Source: an uncultured Lachnoclostridium sp. (lineage in GTDB: Bacteria > Bacillota > Clostridia > Lachnospirales > Lachnospiraceae). Taken from it: a stretch of 32,683 nt of DNA. A model generated the notes under the pieces. It was not told the DNA's origin and searched no databases. It was given only the letters and a program-made list of their open reading frames with translations. The stretch covers positions 1 to 32,683 of the forward strand of contig CAKNJS010000026.1 in the NCBI GenBank assembly GCA_930986645.1, in the 5' to 3' direction. Positions 1 through 7,782 of the stretch are shown here, piece after piece. The translations under genes were made by a program, and so were the position numbers. Every line of letters starts with the position of its first letter. Position 1 is the first letter of the stretch.

Positions 1-2
1 GA

Positions 3-638
3 TGGTTCATTTTCGAATACTGTACCGCACAGCCGCCGGAACTTACAGAGGTCGTCGATGCATATGAGATGATACGGGTAAAGCCGAAAACGAGAAAATA
101 CAGAGAAATGGAGGAAAAATATCTCGATAGTATCGGATATCAGGGAAATAATCTTCTGTGCTCCGAATGGTCGGAGAATCAGATTGAGGGACTGGATTTT
201 AACGGCCTGTATGAATACTTTTATATGGAAGAATACGGAAGAGGGATAGAAACGGAAAAATGCGCCGAGGGTATCCCGCAGGAAGAGTTTGAAAGCCTGC
301 TGACAAAATATCTGCCGGTGACAGCAGAGCAGCTCAGGGAGTATGCTTCCTATGATCCTGAAAGTAAAACATATGATTGGGTTATGCTGGGAGTAGGAAA
401 TTATGCTCCGAATGCTTTCTGGATCTCTGTGCCGGAAGTGACAGGAATTACAGAAAACGAAAACGGAACCATAACTTTGACTGTGGATGCGGTATGTGAA
501 AAAAAGGGAAACGATGACTTTTATACCCATGAGGTTACGCTGCGTATTCTGGATGATGGAAAAGCGATGTATCTGTCTAATCATATCATGGATGACAGAC
601 CGGGAATGATCCCGGATTATCAGTACCGGTGCGGATAA
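3..638 (+). CDS. Unrecognised protein, 5' end outside the window
   Basis: The reading frame is already open at base 3 and runs to a TAA at 636-638, so the true start lies upstream; the first internal ATG (69) has no ribosome binding site and is probably not the start. The visible 211 residues are acidic and soluble, with many Tyr, Glu and Asp, and no membrane segment or known catalytic motif. The C-terminal half alternates beta-strand-like stretches (for example TITLTVDAVCEKKG and HEVTLRILDDG), which suggests a small beta-rich extracytoplasmic domain. I recall similar putative lipoproteins from Lachnospiraceae, but the N-terminus that would show a lipobox is missing. A rho-independent terminator follows 8 bases after the stop, so this is the end of its transcript. 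Function unknown. Confidence 0.7.
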   Translation, partial: WFIFEYCTAQPPELTEVVDAYEMIRVKPKTRKYREMEEKYLDSIGYQGNNLLCSEWSENQIEGLDFNGLYEYFYMEEYGRGIETEKCAEGIPQEEFESLLTKYLPVTAEQLREYASYDPESKTYDWVMLGVGNYAPNAFWISVPEVTGITENENGTITLTVDAVCEKKGNDDFYTHEVTLRILDDGKAMYLSNHIMDDRPGMIPDYQYRCG

Positions 639-645
639 CATAGAT

Positions 646-680
646 CCGGGAAATTCAGTAAAATGAGTTTCCCGGTTTTT
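646..680 (+). terminator. Rho-independent terminator
   Basis: Eight-base stem CCGGGAAA (646-653) pairs with TTTCCCGG (668-675), followed directly by five T (676-680). It ends the transcript of the preceding unrecognised gene and separates it from the response-regulator promoter. Confidence 0.85.
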
Positions 681-724
681 CATTCTTACATTTTTGTAAG
701 CTGAAGAATTTTGGGAGCGGGGCA

Positions 725-733
725 TGGTATAAT
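725..733 (+). promoter_or_regulatory. Extended -10 promoter for the response regulator
   Basis: TGG-TATAAT (725-733) is a perfect -10 hexamer with the TGn extension. No good -35 box lies 16-18 bases upstream, which is common for extended -10 promoters. It sits 38 bases before the ATG at 772. Confidence 0.6.
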
Positions 734-771
734 GATTGTTGCACAGTTATTATACCGTAAGGAGGATTTGT

Positions 772-1353
772 ATGAGCCGGCTTCTTTTATTGGAGGATGA
801 TCTGCTCCTATTGGACGTGACGCTGCCGGACGGCACCGGCTTTATGATCTGTGACGAAGTGAGGGCATCCGGGGATATGATCCCGATCGTATTCCTGACC
901 GCCGCAGACGAGGAGACGAGTATCATCCGTGGTCTTGACAGCGGCGGAGACGATTACATTACGAAGCCTTTCAAACTAGGAGAACTGTGTTCCAGAATCC
1001 GGGCTCTCCTTCGAAGGAGCACACTGCAGAGTTCTCCTGATACAGGCGCAATATGCTCCGGCCCGGTTACGATCGATCAGACAGCGGCAAAAGCATATCT
1101 GGATGGGAAATATCTGGATCTTACCGGAGCGGAATACCGTCTTTTGAGCCTGCTGATTCGGCATGACGGACAGACATTGACCAGAAACTTTATTCTGGAT
1201 GAGTTGTGGGACGGGCATGGGAATTTCGTGGACGACAATACGTTGTCTGTCTATATCCGCCGTCTGAGGGAGAAGATCGAGGAACAGCCTTCACGTCCGG
1301 AGCATCTTCTGACTGTGAGGGGGATGGGTTACCGATGGGAGGGCGAGCGATGA
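772..1353 (+). CDS. OmpR-family response regulator with internally deleted receiver domain
   Basis: Two-component DNA-binding regulator of 193 residues; the family norm is about 225-235. The ATG at 772 is chosen because AAGGAGG lies 6 bases upstream (759-765). The receiver starts with the acidic pocket EDD (residues 8-10), but the phospho-acceptor motif LLLDVTLPDG follows at once, with its Asp at residue 15 instead of the usual 50-55. About 38 residues (helix 1, strand 2, helix 2) are missing in frame. The switch Thr (FLTA, 43) and Lys (ITKPF, 65) remain. The winged-helix DNA-binding domain (about 95-190) is intact and ends with RGMGYRWEG. The stop overlaps the kinase start as ATGA. Without those elements the receiver probably cannot fold or be phosphorylated, so this is best read as a decaying gene, though the DNA-binding half could still act. 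Confidence 0.8.
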   Translation: MSRLLLLEDDLLLLDVTLPDGTGFMICDEVRASGDMIPIVFLTAADEETSIIRGLDSGGDDYITKPFKLGELCSRIRALLRRSTLQSSPDTGAICSGPVTIDQTAAKAYLDGKYLDLTGAEYRLLSLLIRHDGQTLTRNFILDELWDGHGNFVDDNTLSVYIRRLREKIEEQPSRPEHLLTVRGMGYRWEGER

Positions 1354-2456
1354 AACTGATGTATGATAAAGAAAACCGCATATATCTGACTTTGATCGGA
1401 CTGTTCTGTCTGGGGCTGATAGTATCCTGCATAGTTGTGGGGATCCTGCAGGGCCCGGTTGTAAGGGACAGTCTTTTTGAATGGGAGAAAACGACAGCAT
1501 CGTCGCTTTTGGAGCAGGGAGTGGATACAGGTACGATCGCTGAGGCATTTCACTCGCAAGTGACTACGGCAGAAGGAGAACAGCTGATCAGCAGGATCGG
1601 TCATACAGAGGAAAATATATCGCTTCTGTTCCCGGAGGCCAGAATGGCCGTGCTGCAAACAGGTGCCGGATGTCTGGCTTTTGGAATGATAATGTCGGCG
1701 TTGCTCATCTCTGTTTCCGTAACCTTTCTCATGAAACGGGAGAAAACCTATGAAAGAGCAACAAAAAAGATTGAAAGATACGCTGAAGGCGACTTTAGTG
1801 AACGGCTTACTAAAGGAGGAACAGGCGGGCTGGATCATTTTTATCTTGTCTCCTACGAGGAGAATCAGTTTCGGTGGGCGGAAGATGACCTGATGAGCGG
1901 CTCCTTTACGGAAGCGGTAAATGGAAACGGAGTGCTGGCGGTATACATGGATTCGGATCGGAAGTTCGATCCGGGAGAACAGATGACTCTGGAGTTTCCT
2001 GAGAAAACAGAGAAAGTGGAAATATGCGGAACACTTTCCGAAAGCATGTTTAATGTTCCGGACGGATCAGTAGTTTTCATCTGTTCAGAGGATATGTTTA
2101 CGAAACTGACAGGTATAGACGGGTATTCAGTAGTCAATGTGCAGTTTACTTCAGGGGTGACAGACCGGGATGTGGAGGAGATCCGCGCTCTGGCGGGAGA
2201 CGGAGTCTCCGTCGAGGACTACAGGACGGGAAACAGTGAGGTAAGGGGAGCTTATTATTCATTTGCCCTGTTCCTTTATGGATTTCTCGCGGTGATCGCG
2301 CTGATCTCCATCTTTAACATTATCATACACCCCTGCGCGGGTGAAACTGTGGCTGATACGGTTTTTAAAATGATTCTTTTTCTACAAGAACTCTGCAGCT
2401 CTTTCTGTTACAGACAATGCCATATTTCAGTACAGTATGAATATCCGATTCTTTGA
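1350..2456 (+). pseudogene. In-frame chimera: histidine kinase N-terminus fused to FtsX/MacB-type permease fragment
   Basis: The ATG at 1350 overlaps the regulator stop, as expected for a kinase partner. Residues 1-158 look like a sensor kinase: membrane helix (about 11-33), extracytoplasmic loop, second helix (about 103-127), then the HAMP-like ERYAEGDFSERLTKGGTG. From about residue 160 (near base 1827) the protein becomes an ABC permease: a MacB-like periplasmic domain (DHFYLVSYEENQFRWAEDD onward) and the first FtsX membrane helix (SFALFLYGFLAVIALISIFNII, about 304-326). Homology ends near base 2326; the last 42 residues are non-homologous and run across the 3' end of the opposite-strand gene. 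Phospho-acceptor His, kinase ATPase domain, any transporter ATPase and most of the permease are gone. Best explained by deletion within an RR-HK-ABC-permease cassette. No activity is expected. Confidence 0.72.
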
Positions 2457-4062
2457 ACGCATCTGTATAATGCTTTTCGTCAATCTGGCGGATTGCTTTT
2501 TGACATTCTTCTTCTTCGTGTGAATCAGCATACTTTACTTCTATGATAATTCCGATATCAGAGTGATCGATCCAGATCATAATATCACCGAATCCGTTCC
2601 CGGCTTCCCGGTTTGACCTTACAGACCAGCCTGCTTTATAACTTAGAATGCCGAGAAGGATCCCATGATAAAAGTTTTCTTTTGTCGGCTTTCTCACAAA
2701 TGTGTCGCGGACACTAATCGTTTTTTGCATATATTTTGTGAAAAGCTCTTCAACCTTATCAGCTTCTCCATTGATCAGTGAATTACAGAAAGAGTTAAGC
2801 AGCTCCCCGTCTTTTTGCACCTCGTTCTCAAATAATGCCATAATCTGTTCAGTAAAAATATTTCTGATTTCACGGTTGGGAATGACCAGTTCAAACAGAT
2901 TATTATCTGAGCGGGCTTTCACAGTCAAATATCCGGTCATGAAAAGAGCACTCCAGATATTTTCAGGAGAAGAAAACAGGTCTTTATAGGTTAATTCCTG
3001 CCGTACCGTTTTCTGTACGGATTCTCCGGCAATAAGGTGTTCAATTTCCACTTTGGTAAGTGTACGCTGTTCTCCCATACTTTCTACGAAGCGTTTTATA
3101 ATATCATTTCCACTGGTATTGATCCAGTAGTTTTCAGGAGGCAGCTGTTTATTCTTTCTGTGCTTCTGACAATAACAGATCACATCCCACGGACAGTAGA
3201 TATCGGAACTGCCGAAACGATATCCGTCATACCATTCTTTCACAATGCAGTAATTATTTTCCAGACCGTAATATCGGAGCATTTCTTTTACCTCGGCATC
3301 TGTAAAACCGAAATACTCGTCAAAGTCCATGTCTGTTATCGTATATACATTAAAATTATTTAATCCTGTAAATATACTTTCTTTCGCTACCCGAAGACAG
3401 CCTGTGAGTATGGCAAAATAGAGATTGTCATTGGTCTTCAGGGCGTTGCTGAAAAAATTACGGATAAGATGTACCATTTGTTCATAGCAGCCGTATTCAT
3501 TTGCTTTCTGAAGCGGAACGTCATATTCGTCAATCAGAAGAATGACTTTTTGACTGTAGTGTCTGTACAGCAATTCTGTAAGTACACGCAGACTGTAACA
3601 AAGGGTGTCGTCTGTCATGTCCGGAACCAGCATATGCTGCAGAAGATCTTTGTCATTATCAGAAAGCACGCTGCTTTTAAAAAGAAATTGAAGACGCCGC
3701 ACTTCTTCGTTGACAACCTTGATAAACATTTTCCGGGCTGTCTGAAAATCTTCAGCATCTATACTTTTCAGGCTGATTGAGATTACCGGAAATTTCCCCA
3801 TATATTCATTGCAGAGAGCAGTTTCACGGGAAATATCAAGTCCATCGAACAGTCTTTTATCACATCCGATCTCAAAAAAACTTTGAAACATACTCATAGT
3901 AAGCGATTTCCCAAAACGTCTCGGCCGTGTGAATAAATTTGCCTTTCCACGGCTTTCCAGAAGTTCTTTGATCAGATTTGTTTTGTCTACATAATAAAAA
4001 CCATCCCTGCGGATCTCTTTGAAGTTTTCAATGCCAACAGGAAGCATTTTTAATGAAGTCAT
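2365..4062 (-). CDS. AAA-ATPase-like / PD-(D/E)XK nuclease-like protein (PF09820 + DUF1703 type)
   Basis: A 565-residue protein of a family often present in many copies in gut Clostridia and Bacteroidetes; cellular role unestablished. The N-terminal signature GFYYVDKT (21-28) is followed by a Walker-A-like TRPRRFGKS (45-53) and a Walker B, LLIDEYD, near residues 173-183. The C-terminal domain carries GFGDIMI and IIIEVKY near residues 490-515, matching the Asp and Glu-x-Lys of the PD-(D/E)XK nuclease fold. Start chosen at the ATG at 4062 with AAGGAG at 4075-4080 (12-base spacing); an upstream TTG at 4128 lies inside the promoter -35 box and is rejected. Sampled stretches are about 28-40% G+C against about 42-48% in neighbouring genes. 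Base composition, opposite strand and position within a broken cassette suggest it arrived by transfer. Confidence 0.88.
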   Translation of the reverse strand: MTSLKMLPVGIENFKEIRRDGFYYVDKTNLIKELLESRGKANLFTRPRRFGKSLTMSMFQSFFEIGCDKRLFDGLDISRETALCNEYMGKFPVISISLKSIDAEDFQTARKMFIKVVNEEVRRLQFLFKSSVLSDNDKDLLQHMLVPDMTDDTLCYSLRVLTELLYRHYSQKVILLIDEYDVPLQKANEYGCYEQMVHLIRNFFSNALKTNDNLYFAILTGCLRVAKESIFTGLNNFNVYTITDMDFDEYFGFTDAEVKEMLRYYGLENNYCIVKEWYDGYRFGSSDIYCPWDVICYCQKHRKNKQLPPENYWINTSGNDIIKRFVESMGEQRTLTKVEIEHLIAGESVQKTVRQELTYKDLFSSPENIWSALFMTGYLTVKARSDNNLFELVIPNREIRNIFTEQIMALFENEVQKDGELLNSFCNSLINGEADKVEELFTKYMQKTISVRDTFVRKPTKENFYHGILLGILSYKAGWSVRSNREAGNGFGDIMIWIDHSDIGIIIEVKYADSHEEEECQKAIRQIDEKHYTDAFKESDIHTVLKYGIVCNRKSCRVLVEKESF

Positions 4063-4099
4063 ATAAGAAACACGCTCCTTCTGAACATGATTTTTATTA

Positions 4100-4128
4100 A
4101 TTCTACCATTGGCAATCAGGAATGACAA
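4100..4128 (-). promoter_or_regulatory. Promoter of the AAA-ATPase/nuclease-like gene
   Basis: On the minus strand TTGTCA (4128-4123), 17-base spacer, TAGAAT (4105-4100), preceded by TGG so the -10 is extended. Transcription would start about 30 bases upstream of the chosen ATG at 4062. Confidence 0.6.
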
Positions 4129-4151
4129 GTAACTTAAAAATTTTCATAAAG

Positions 4152-4182
4152 TTGTTTTTCCGGAAAGATGATTCGTTATACT
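4152..4182 (+). promoter_or_regulatory. Possible promoter of the sigma-factor operon
   Basis: TTGTTT (4152-4157) and TATACT (4177-4182) with a 19-base spacer, longer than ideal; a -35 shifted three bases downstream would give 16. It lies about 50 bases before the TTG start of the sigma gene. An additional promoter read by the encoded sigma factor itself cannot be excluded, but no consensus is known for it. Confidence 0.35.
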
Positions 4183-4233
4183 TTATAGATAACACAAGGA
4201 AGAACTGTTACAGGTATTGAGAGGATATAATAA

Positions 4234-4755
4234 TTGTTTCACATATTGCGGCGGGAAGATCCTGATGATGAAAGGTTCATAGAGGATCTGATCTGCGAGA
4301 ACTACGAGGATATTTATAAATACTGTTACCGGCTTTTGAGAAATAAGATGCTGGCCGAGGATATTACGCAGGAAGTGTTCTTAAAATTCATGTGCAGTCT
4401 GGAGAGATACCGCGAGTACGGGAAGAGGAAGAACTACCTCTATGTAATAGCATCAAATGCCATAAAAGATTATTTCAAAAGAGCGAGTACGATATATGAA
4501 TCGGCGGCGGAGGAACAGGAAGGACACGGTGAAGAAAAATCCGGCGGAGGCGGAGAAATCGACAGGCTGCTTGACCGGATGCAGGTCATGACAGCATTGG
4601 ATGAGTTGGAACCGGGAGAACAGGAAATGATCATCCTGCGTTATTATCAGGATATGCGTCTGAAAGATATTGCCTGTATCATGGATATGCCTGTATCTAC
4701 AGTCAGATACCGGCTGAAACAGGCGGAGAGTAAGCTGAGGGATAAACTTGCATGA
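4234..4755 (+). CDS. RNA polymerase sigma factor, sigma-70 family (ECF-like)
   Basis: A 173-residue two-domain sigma factor. Region 2 spans about residues 17-82, with the typical AEDITQEVFLKF (41-52) and YLYVIASNAIKDYFKR (68-83). An acidic, Gly-rich linker (about 88-108) follows. Region 4 (about 118-173) has the helix-turn-helix LRLKDIACIMDMPVSTVRYR-like segment (RLKDIACIM, 142-150; STVRYRLKQAESKL, 155-168). The start is a TTG at 4234 with GAGAGG at 4219-4224, nine bases away; no in-frame ATG fits better. It is first in a four-gene operon, 28 bases ahead of a membrane protein that may be its regulator. It should direct RNA polymerase to a small regulon, probably including this operon, by analogy with B. 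subtilis sigY; the signal is unknown. Confidence 0.88.
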   Translation: MFHILRREDPDDERFIEDLICENYEDIYKYCYRLLRNKMLAEDITQEVFLKFMCSLERYREYGKRKNYLYVIASNAIKDYFKRASTIYESAAEEQEGHGEEKSGGGGEIDRLLDRMQVMTALDELEPGEQEMIILRYYQDMRLKDIACIMDMPVSTVRYRLKQAESKLRDKLA

Positions 4756-4783
4756 TCGTGGACAGAAAGGAGAAGAAAACACT

Positions 4784-5551
4784 ATGGACAGAAAACTGAA
4801 AAAACGTCTGATAGCATTTACGGTTCCACCATACGACGAAAAGCAACGAAAAGAAACACTTTTGTTGGCAAAACAGATAAAAGAACATCGTCCGGAAGAG
4901 AAGATGTCCGGTATACGGTTCTTTTTTGATCAGCTTCGGTTTATCCGGAAAAGGACATGGCTGCTCAAGATCGCGGCAACAGCGCTTTTACTGGCTATTG
5001 TCATTGGTCCGGACGCAGGACCGGACAGCTCCCTGCTCCTGCTTGGTTCCGTGTGTATGCCGCTCCTCTGTCTGATCAATGCCCGTGAACTGTGGGATCT
5101 CTGTCAGCCGGGACTTCTGGAGCTGCAGATGACAGTGAGAAATCCGCTGCGTCAGGTACTGTTGATCCGGCTGACGGCTTTTGGCGCAGCGGATCTTGTA
5201 ATCCTTTTTCTTTCTGCGGCAGTATTTACGGCGTCAGACCGGGCAGAAATATGGCAGGTGCTTTTGTACGGTACAGTACCATATTTTGCCATGTGCGCCG
5301 GATGCATGGCAATCCTTAAGAAATGGGAACAGGAAAACGGCCTTTTATTCTGCGGAGTATGGGGCGTTCTGCTTGGCGGTGCGTTTCTGTGTATTGAAAA
5401 TACAGGCGGAGAGATATACAGTATGCAGAATGTATGGATATGGGCTGCCGCAGAGGTCATTACAATAGCAGGAATGGTGCGGCAGGTGACAGATTTAGTG
5501 AAAAAGTCAGGAGGAAATGTAGATGAGATTAACGCTGGAACGGCTGTCTAA
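4784..5551 (+). CDS. Six-helix membrane protein, candidate anti-sigma factor or transporter accessory
   Basis: 255 residues. The ATG at 4784 is preferred over an upstream in-frame TTG (4748) because AAAGGAGA lies about 10 bases upstream. Residues 1-58 form a basic cytoplasmic segment; six predicted membrane helices follow at about 60-76, 82-99, 126-149, 157-178, 187-204 and 216-232. I do not recognise a named family. Position just after an ECF-like sigma factor, together with a cytoplasmic N-terminus ahead of helices, fits a membrane anti-sigma factor; it could equally be an extra subunit of the ABC transporter encoded next. Its last 29 bases overlap the ATPase gene, which implies translational coupling. 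The assignment rests on context only. Confidence 0.75.
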   Translation: MDRKLKKRLIAFTVPPYDEKQRKETLLLAKQIKEHRPEEKMSGIRFFFDQLRFIRKRTWLLKIAATALLLAIVIGPDAGPDSSLLLLGSVCMPLLCLINARELWDLCQPGLLELQMTVRNPLRQVLLIRLTAFGAADLVILFLSAAVFTASDRAEIWQVLLYGTVPYFAMCAGCMAILKKWEQENGLLFCGVWGVLLGGAFLCIENTGGEIYSMQNVWIWAAAEVITIAGMVRQVTDLVKKSGGNVDEINAGTAV

Positions 5552-6452
5552 ACAGTTTAAGAACAGGATTGCCGTAGATGATGTTAATGCTGAACTCAGA
5601 GAAGGAATCTACGGGTTTCTGGGAGCGAACGGAGCGGGAAAAACGACTCTCATGCAGATGATCTGCGGGATTGTCGCTCCGACAAAAGGCGAGGTAAAAG
5701 TAGAAGGAAAAAATAATGTGGAGATGGGTATGGAATTCCGCGATATGCTCGGATATCTCCCACAGGAATTCGGCTATACCCCCGGATTTACTGCAAAGGA
5801 CTTTATGCTTTACATTGCGTCGGTCAAAGGAATCCCGCCCCGCAGGGCAAAGCGAAAGAGCGAGGAACTGTTGGAACTGGTGAACCTAAAAGAGGACATG
5901 AACCGGAAGATACGAACCTTCTCTGGCGGTATGAAGCGCAGGCTTGGCATTGCACAGGCGCTTCTAAATGATCCGAAGATTCTGATCATGGACGAACCTA
6001 CTGCCGGGCTTGACCCGAAAGAGAGAGCTTATTTCAGAAATGTGATCGCAGAGATGGCGCCGAATAAGATCATCATTATCTCTACCCATATCGTATCTGA
6101 TATCGAGTACATTTCGGATCAGGTGCTCATCATGAAGAAAGGAAGATTTCTCCTGCAGGGAACTGCGGAAGAACTGGTCGCAGAAGTGAACGGAATGGTC
6201 TGGTCCTGCCGTGTGCCGGCAGGAGACTGGCTCTCTTTCGAGAACCGGCACACGATCGTAAATTCCCGTAATCTCGGAAGTGTGGTGGAAGCGAGGGTAA
6301 TCAGCCCGTTCGCTCCATGTGCGGACTGTGAACAGACAGAACCTACACTGGAAGATCTGTACCTGAAATGTTTTGCCGATGAACAGAGCATGAATGCCCG
6401 GGACTTATCGGATAAGAGCATGAGAGTCGGAAGAAGGGGGAAACGGTTATGA
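5523..6452 (+). CDS. ABC transporter ATP-binding protein
   Basis: 309-residue ATPase of an ABC-2-type exporter. Walker A is GANGAGKTT (34-42), the signature FSGGMKRRLG falls near 132, Walker B ILIMDEPTAGLD at about 153-164, and the switch His is in STHIVSDIE. After the nucleotide-binding domain (about 1-215) comes a C-terminal extension of about 90 residues, as in many bacteriocin or antibiotic exporters of the CcmA/BcrA type. The ATG at 5523 has AGGAGG at 5509-5514, eight bases upstream. It overlaps the preceding gene by 29 bases and the permease start by four (ATGA). Together with the next gene it should form a homodimeric ATPase/permease exporter; the substrate is unknown. The counterpart in the sigY operon layout would be yxlF. 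Confidence 0.9.
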   Translation: MRLTLERLSKQFKNRIAVDDVNAELREGIYGFLGANGAGKTTLMQMICGIVAPTKGEVKVEGKNNVEMGMEFRDMLGYLPQEFGYTPGFTAKDFMLYIASVKGIPPRRAKRKSEELLELVNLKEDMNRKIRTFSGGMKRRLGIAQALLNDPKILIMDEPTAGLDPKERAYFRNVIAEMAPNKIIIISTHIVSDIEYISDQVLIMKKGRFLLQGTAEELVAEVNGMVWSCRVPAGDWLSFENRHTIVNSRNLGSVVEARVISPFAPCADCEQTEPTLEDLYLKCFADEQSMNARDLSDKSMRVGRRGKRL

Positions 6453-7684
6453 AGAGAATGATATGGTATGAATGGAAACGGATATGGCAGAGCAGACTGA
6501 CACAGTTTGCAGTGATTGGATGTATTTTGTTTCTGTTGTTTTGTACATGGTCGAATATCCGTCAGATTCAGACGACAGACGGCGAGGGCAATCAGGTGAC
6601 CGGCATGGCTGCCGTGAAAGCCCTGAAAGAGACAGAACGCATTACTCTGGATCAGGAGACAGTGACCGCTATTATGCAGGAATATCTCGATTATACAGAG
6701 AATCCCGACACATCCTCCGATGACCCTGAGCTTCAGTATCTGTCGGAAAAGATGTACCGGACGTGGTACCTGCCTAACAGGGGGCTGTTGAATCTGATCA
6801 GCAGAACGTATATGCAGGAAGGGCAGGGAAATGTGAGCGACCGTCAGTTATTTGAAAAAAATTTCGGAAAGGATTTTTATGAGGCAAGGAAAGAACGGGT
6901 ACAGGAGAGGCTTACTTACTATGTGAACCAAGGCAGTGTGACTCTTTCAGAGGCAGACTGGTGGGATGAGCAGGATGATAAGGTTGGCGAATACACATAT
7001 GGCAATTATAAAGTATGGGATATTCTGATCAGTAATCTGCCGTGGGTGCTTTTCATCATGATGATCGTATGTGTGGGCATAGCGCCTGTATTTGCAGGAG
7101 AGTATCAGTCGAAATGCGATTCACTCCTTCTGTGCATGAAACACGGGAAACACAGGCTTATTCTTGCAAAGCTGGCGGCATCCACTGTATATGCCAGTGT
7201 CTTATACTGGGGGATCGTGTCTCTATACTCGGCGGTACTTCTCATTTTCGTGGGAACGGACGGCTGGGATTTTCCTGTGCAGCTTCTTTATTCGGGAATG
7301 CCGTCCAGTTATGCTCTCACCACGAGTCAGGCATATCTTCTCGCCCTTCTGATGGGATATGTGATGACACTCGGACTTGGAGGGCTTGTATTACTCTTGT
7401 CAGCTCTGTTTAAAAATCCTTATGTGGTGATCGTGACAGCGTTTTTGTATCTCTGTGTGCCCCTGTTCCTGTCCACGAATTCAGGGGGATACTTGTGGGT
7501 ACATCTGCTGGCCCTGCTGCCGGAGAAAATATCGGAGTTTCATTTTGCATCCTACATTGCATACAGCATAGGAAATATGAAGATGACTCTGCCGATGGCG
7601 GCTATGATCGTAAACGGTCTGTGCGCTGTAATATTTTCTGGACTGGCATATCTGTTCTTCCGCAGGCATCAGGCGAATCGCTGA
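6449..7684 (+). CDS. ABC-2-type transporter permease
   Basis: 411 residues. One membrane helix near the N-terminus (about 19-36), a large extracytoplasmic domain (about 37-187) rich in charged residues, then five helices: about 188-212, 237-267, 292-322, 325-345 and 375-405. This 1+5 arrangement with a long first loop is typical of ABC-2 permeases partnered with single-domain ATPases. The start codon overlaps the ATPase stop (ATGA at 6449-6452), so the two are translationally coupled. It is the last gene of the sigma-factor operon; no clear terminator follows before the ABC-F promoter. Substrate unknown; an antimicrobial peptide or cell-envelope stress role is plausible by analogy only. Confidence 0.88.
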   Translation: MKRMIWYEWKRIWQSRLTQFAVIGCILFLLFCTWSNIRQIQTTDGEGNQVTGMAAVKALKETERITLDQETVTAIMQEYLDYTENPDTSSDDPELQYLSEKMYRTWYLPNRGLLNLISRTYMQEGQGNVSDRQLFEKNFGKDFYEARKERVQERLTYYVNQGSVTLSEADWWDEQDDKVGEYTYGNYKVWDILISNLPWVLFIMMIVCVGIAPVFAGEYQSKCDSLLLCMKHGKHRLILAKLAASTVYASVLYWGIVSLYSAVLLIFVGTDGWDFPVQLLYSGMPSSYALTTSQAYLLALLMGYVMTLGLGGLVLLLSALFKNPYVVIVTAFLYLCVPLFLSTNSGGYLWVHLLALLPEKISEFHFASYIAYSIGNMKMTLPMAAMIVNGLCAVIFSGLAYLFFRRHQANR

Positions 7685-7690
7685 TTGCAC

Positions 7691-7719
7691 TTGACAACTC
7701 CCTGCAAACTCTGCACAAT
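7691..7719 (+). promoter_or_regulatory. Probable promoter of the ABC-F gene
   Basis: Perfect -35 TTGACA (7691-7696), 17-base spacer, weak -10 CACAAT (7714-7719). It lies just after the permease stop and about 65 bases before the ABC-F ATG. An inverted repeat (7708-7715 with 7759-7766) overlaps the -10 and could be an operator. Confidence 0.45.
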
Positions 7720-7782
7720 AGTTCCGTATGGATTTATTTTCTGCATACGGGATATAAATGCAGAGTCTGTGAGGAGTTTTTT

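Noticed and set aside
4063-4128. Longer N-terminus for the AAA-ATPase gene starting at a TTG (4128)
   Set aside because: The TTG lies within the -35 box of the gene's own promoter, has no ribosome binding site, and adds residues unlike the family; the ATG at 4062 has AAGGAG upstream.
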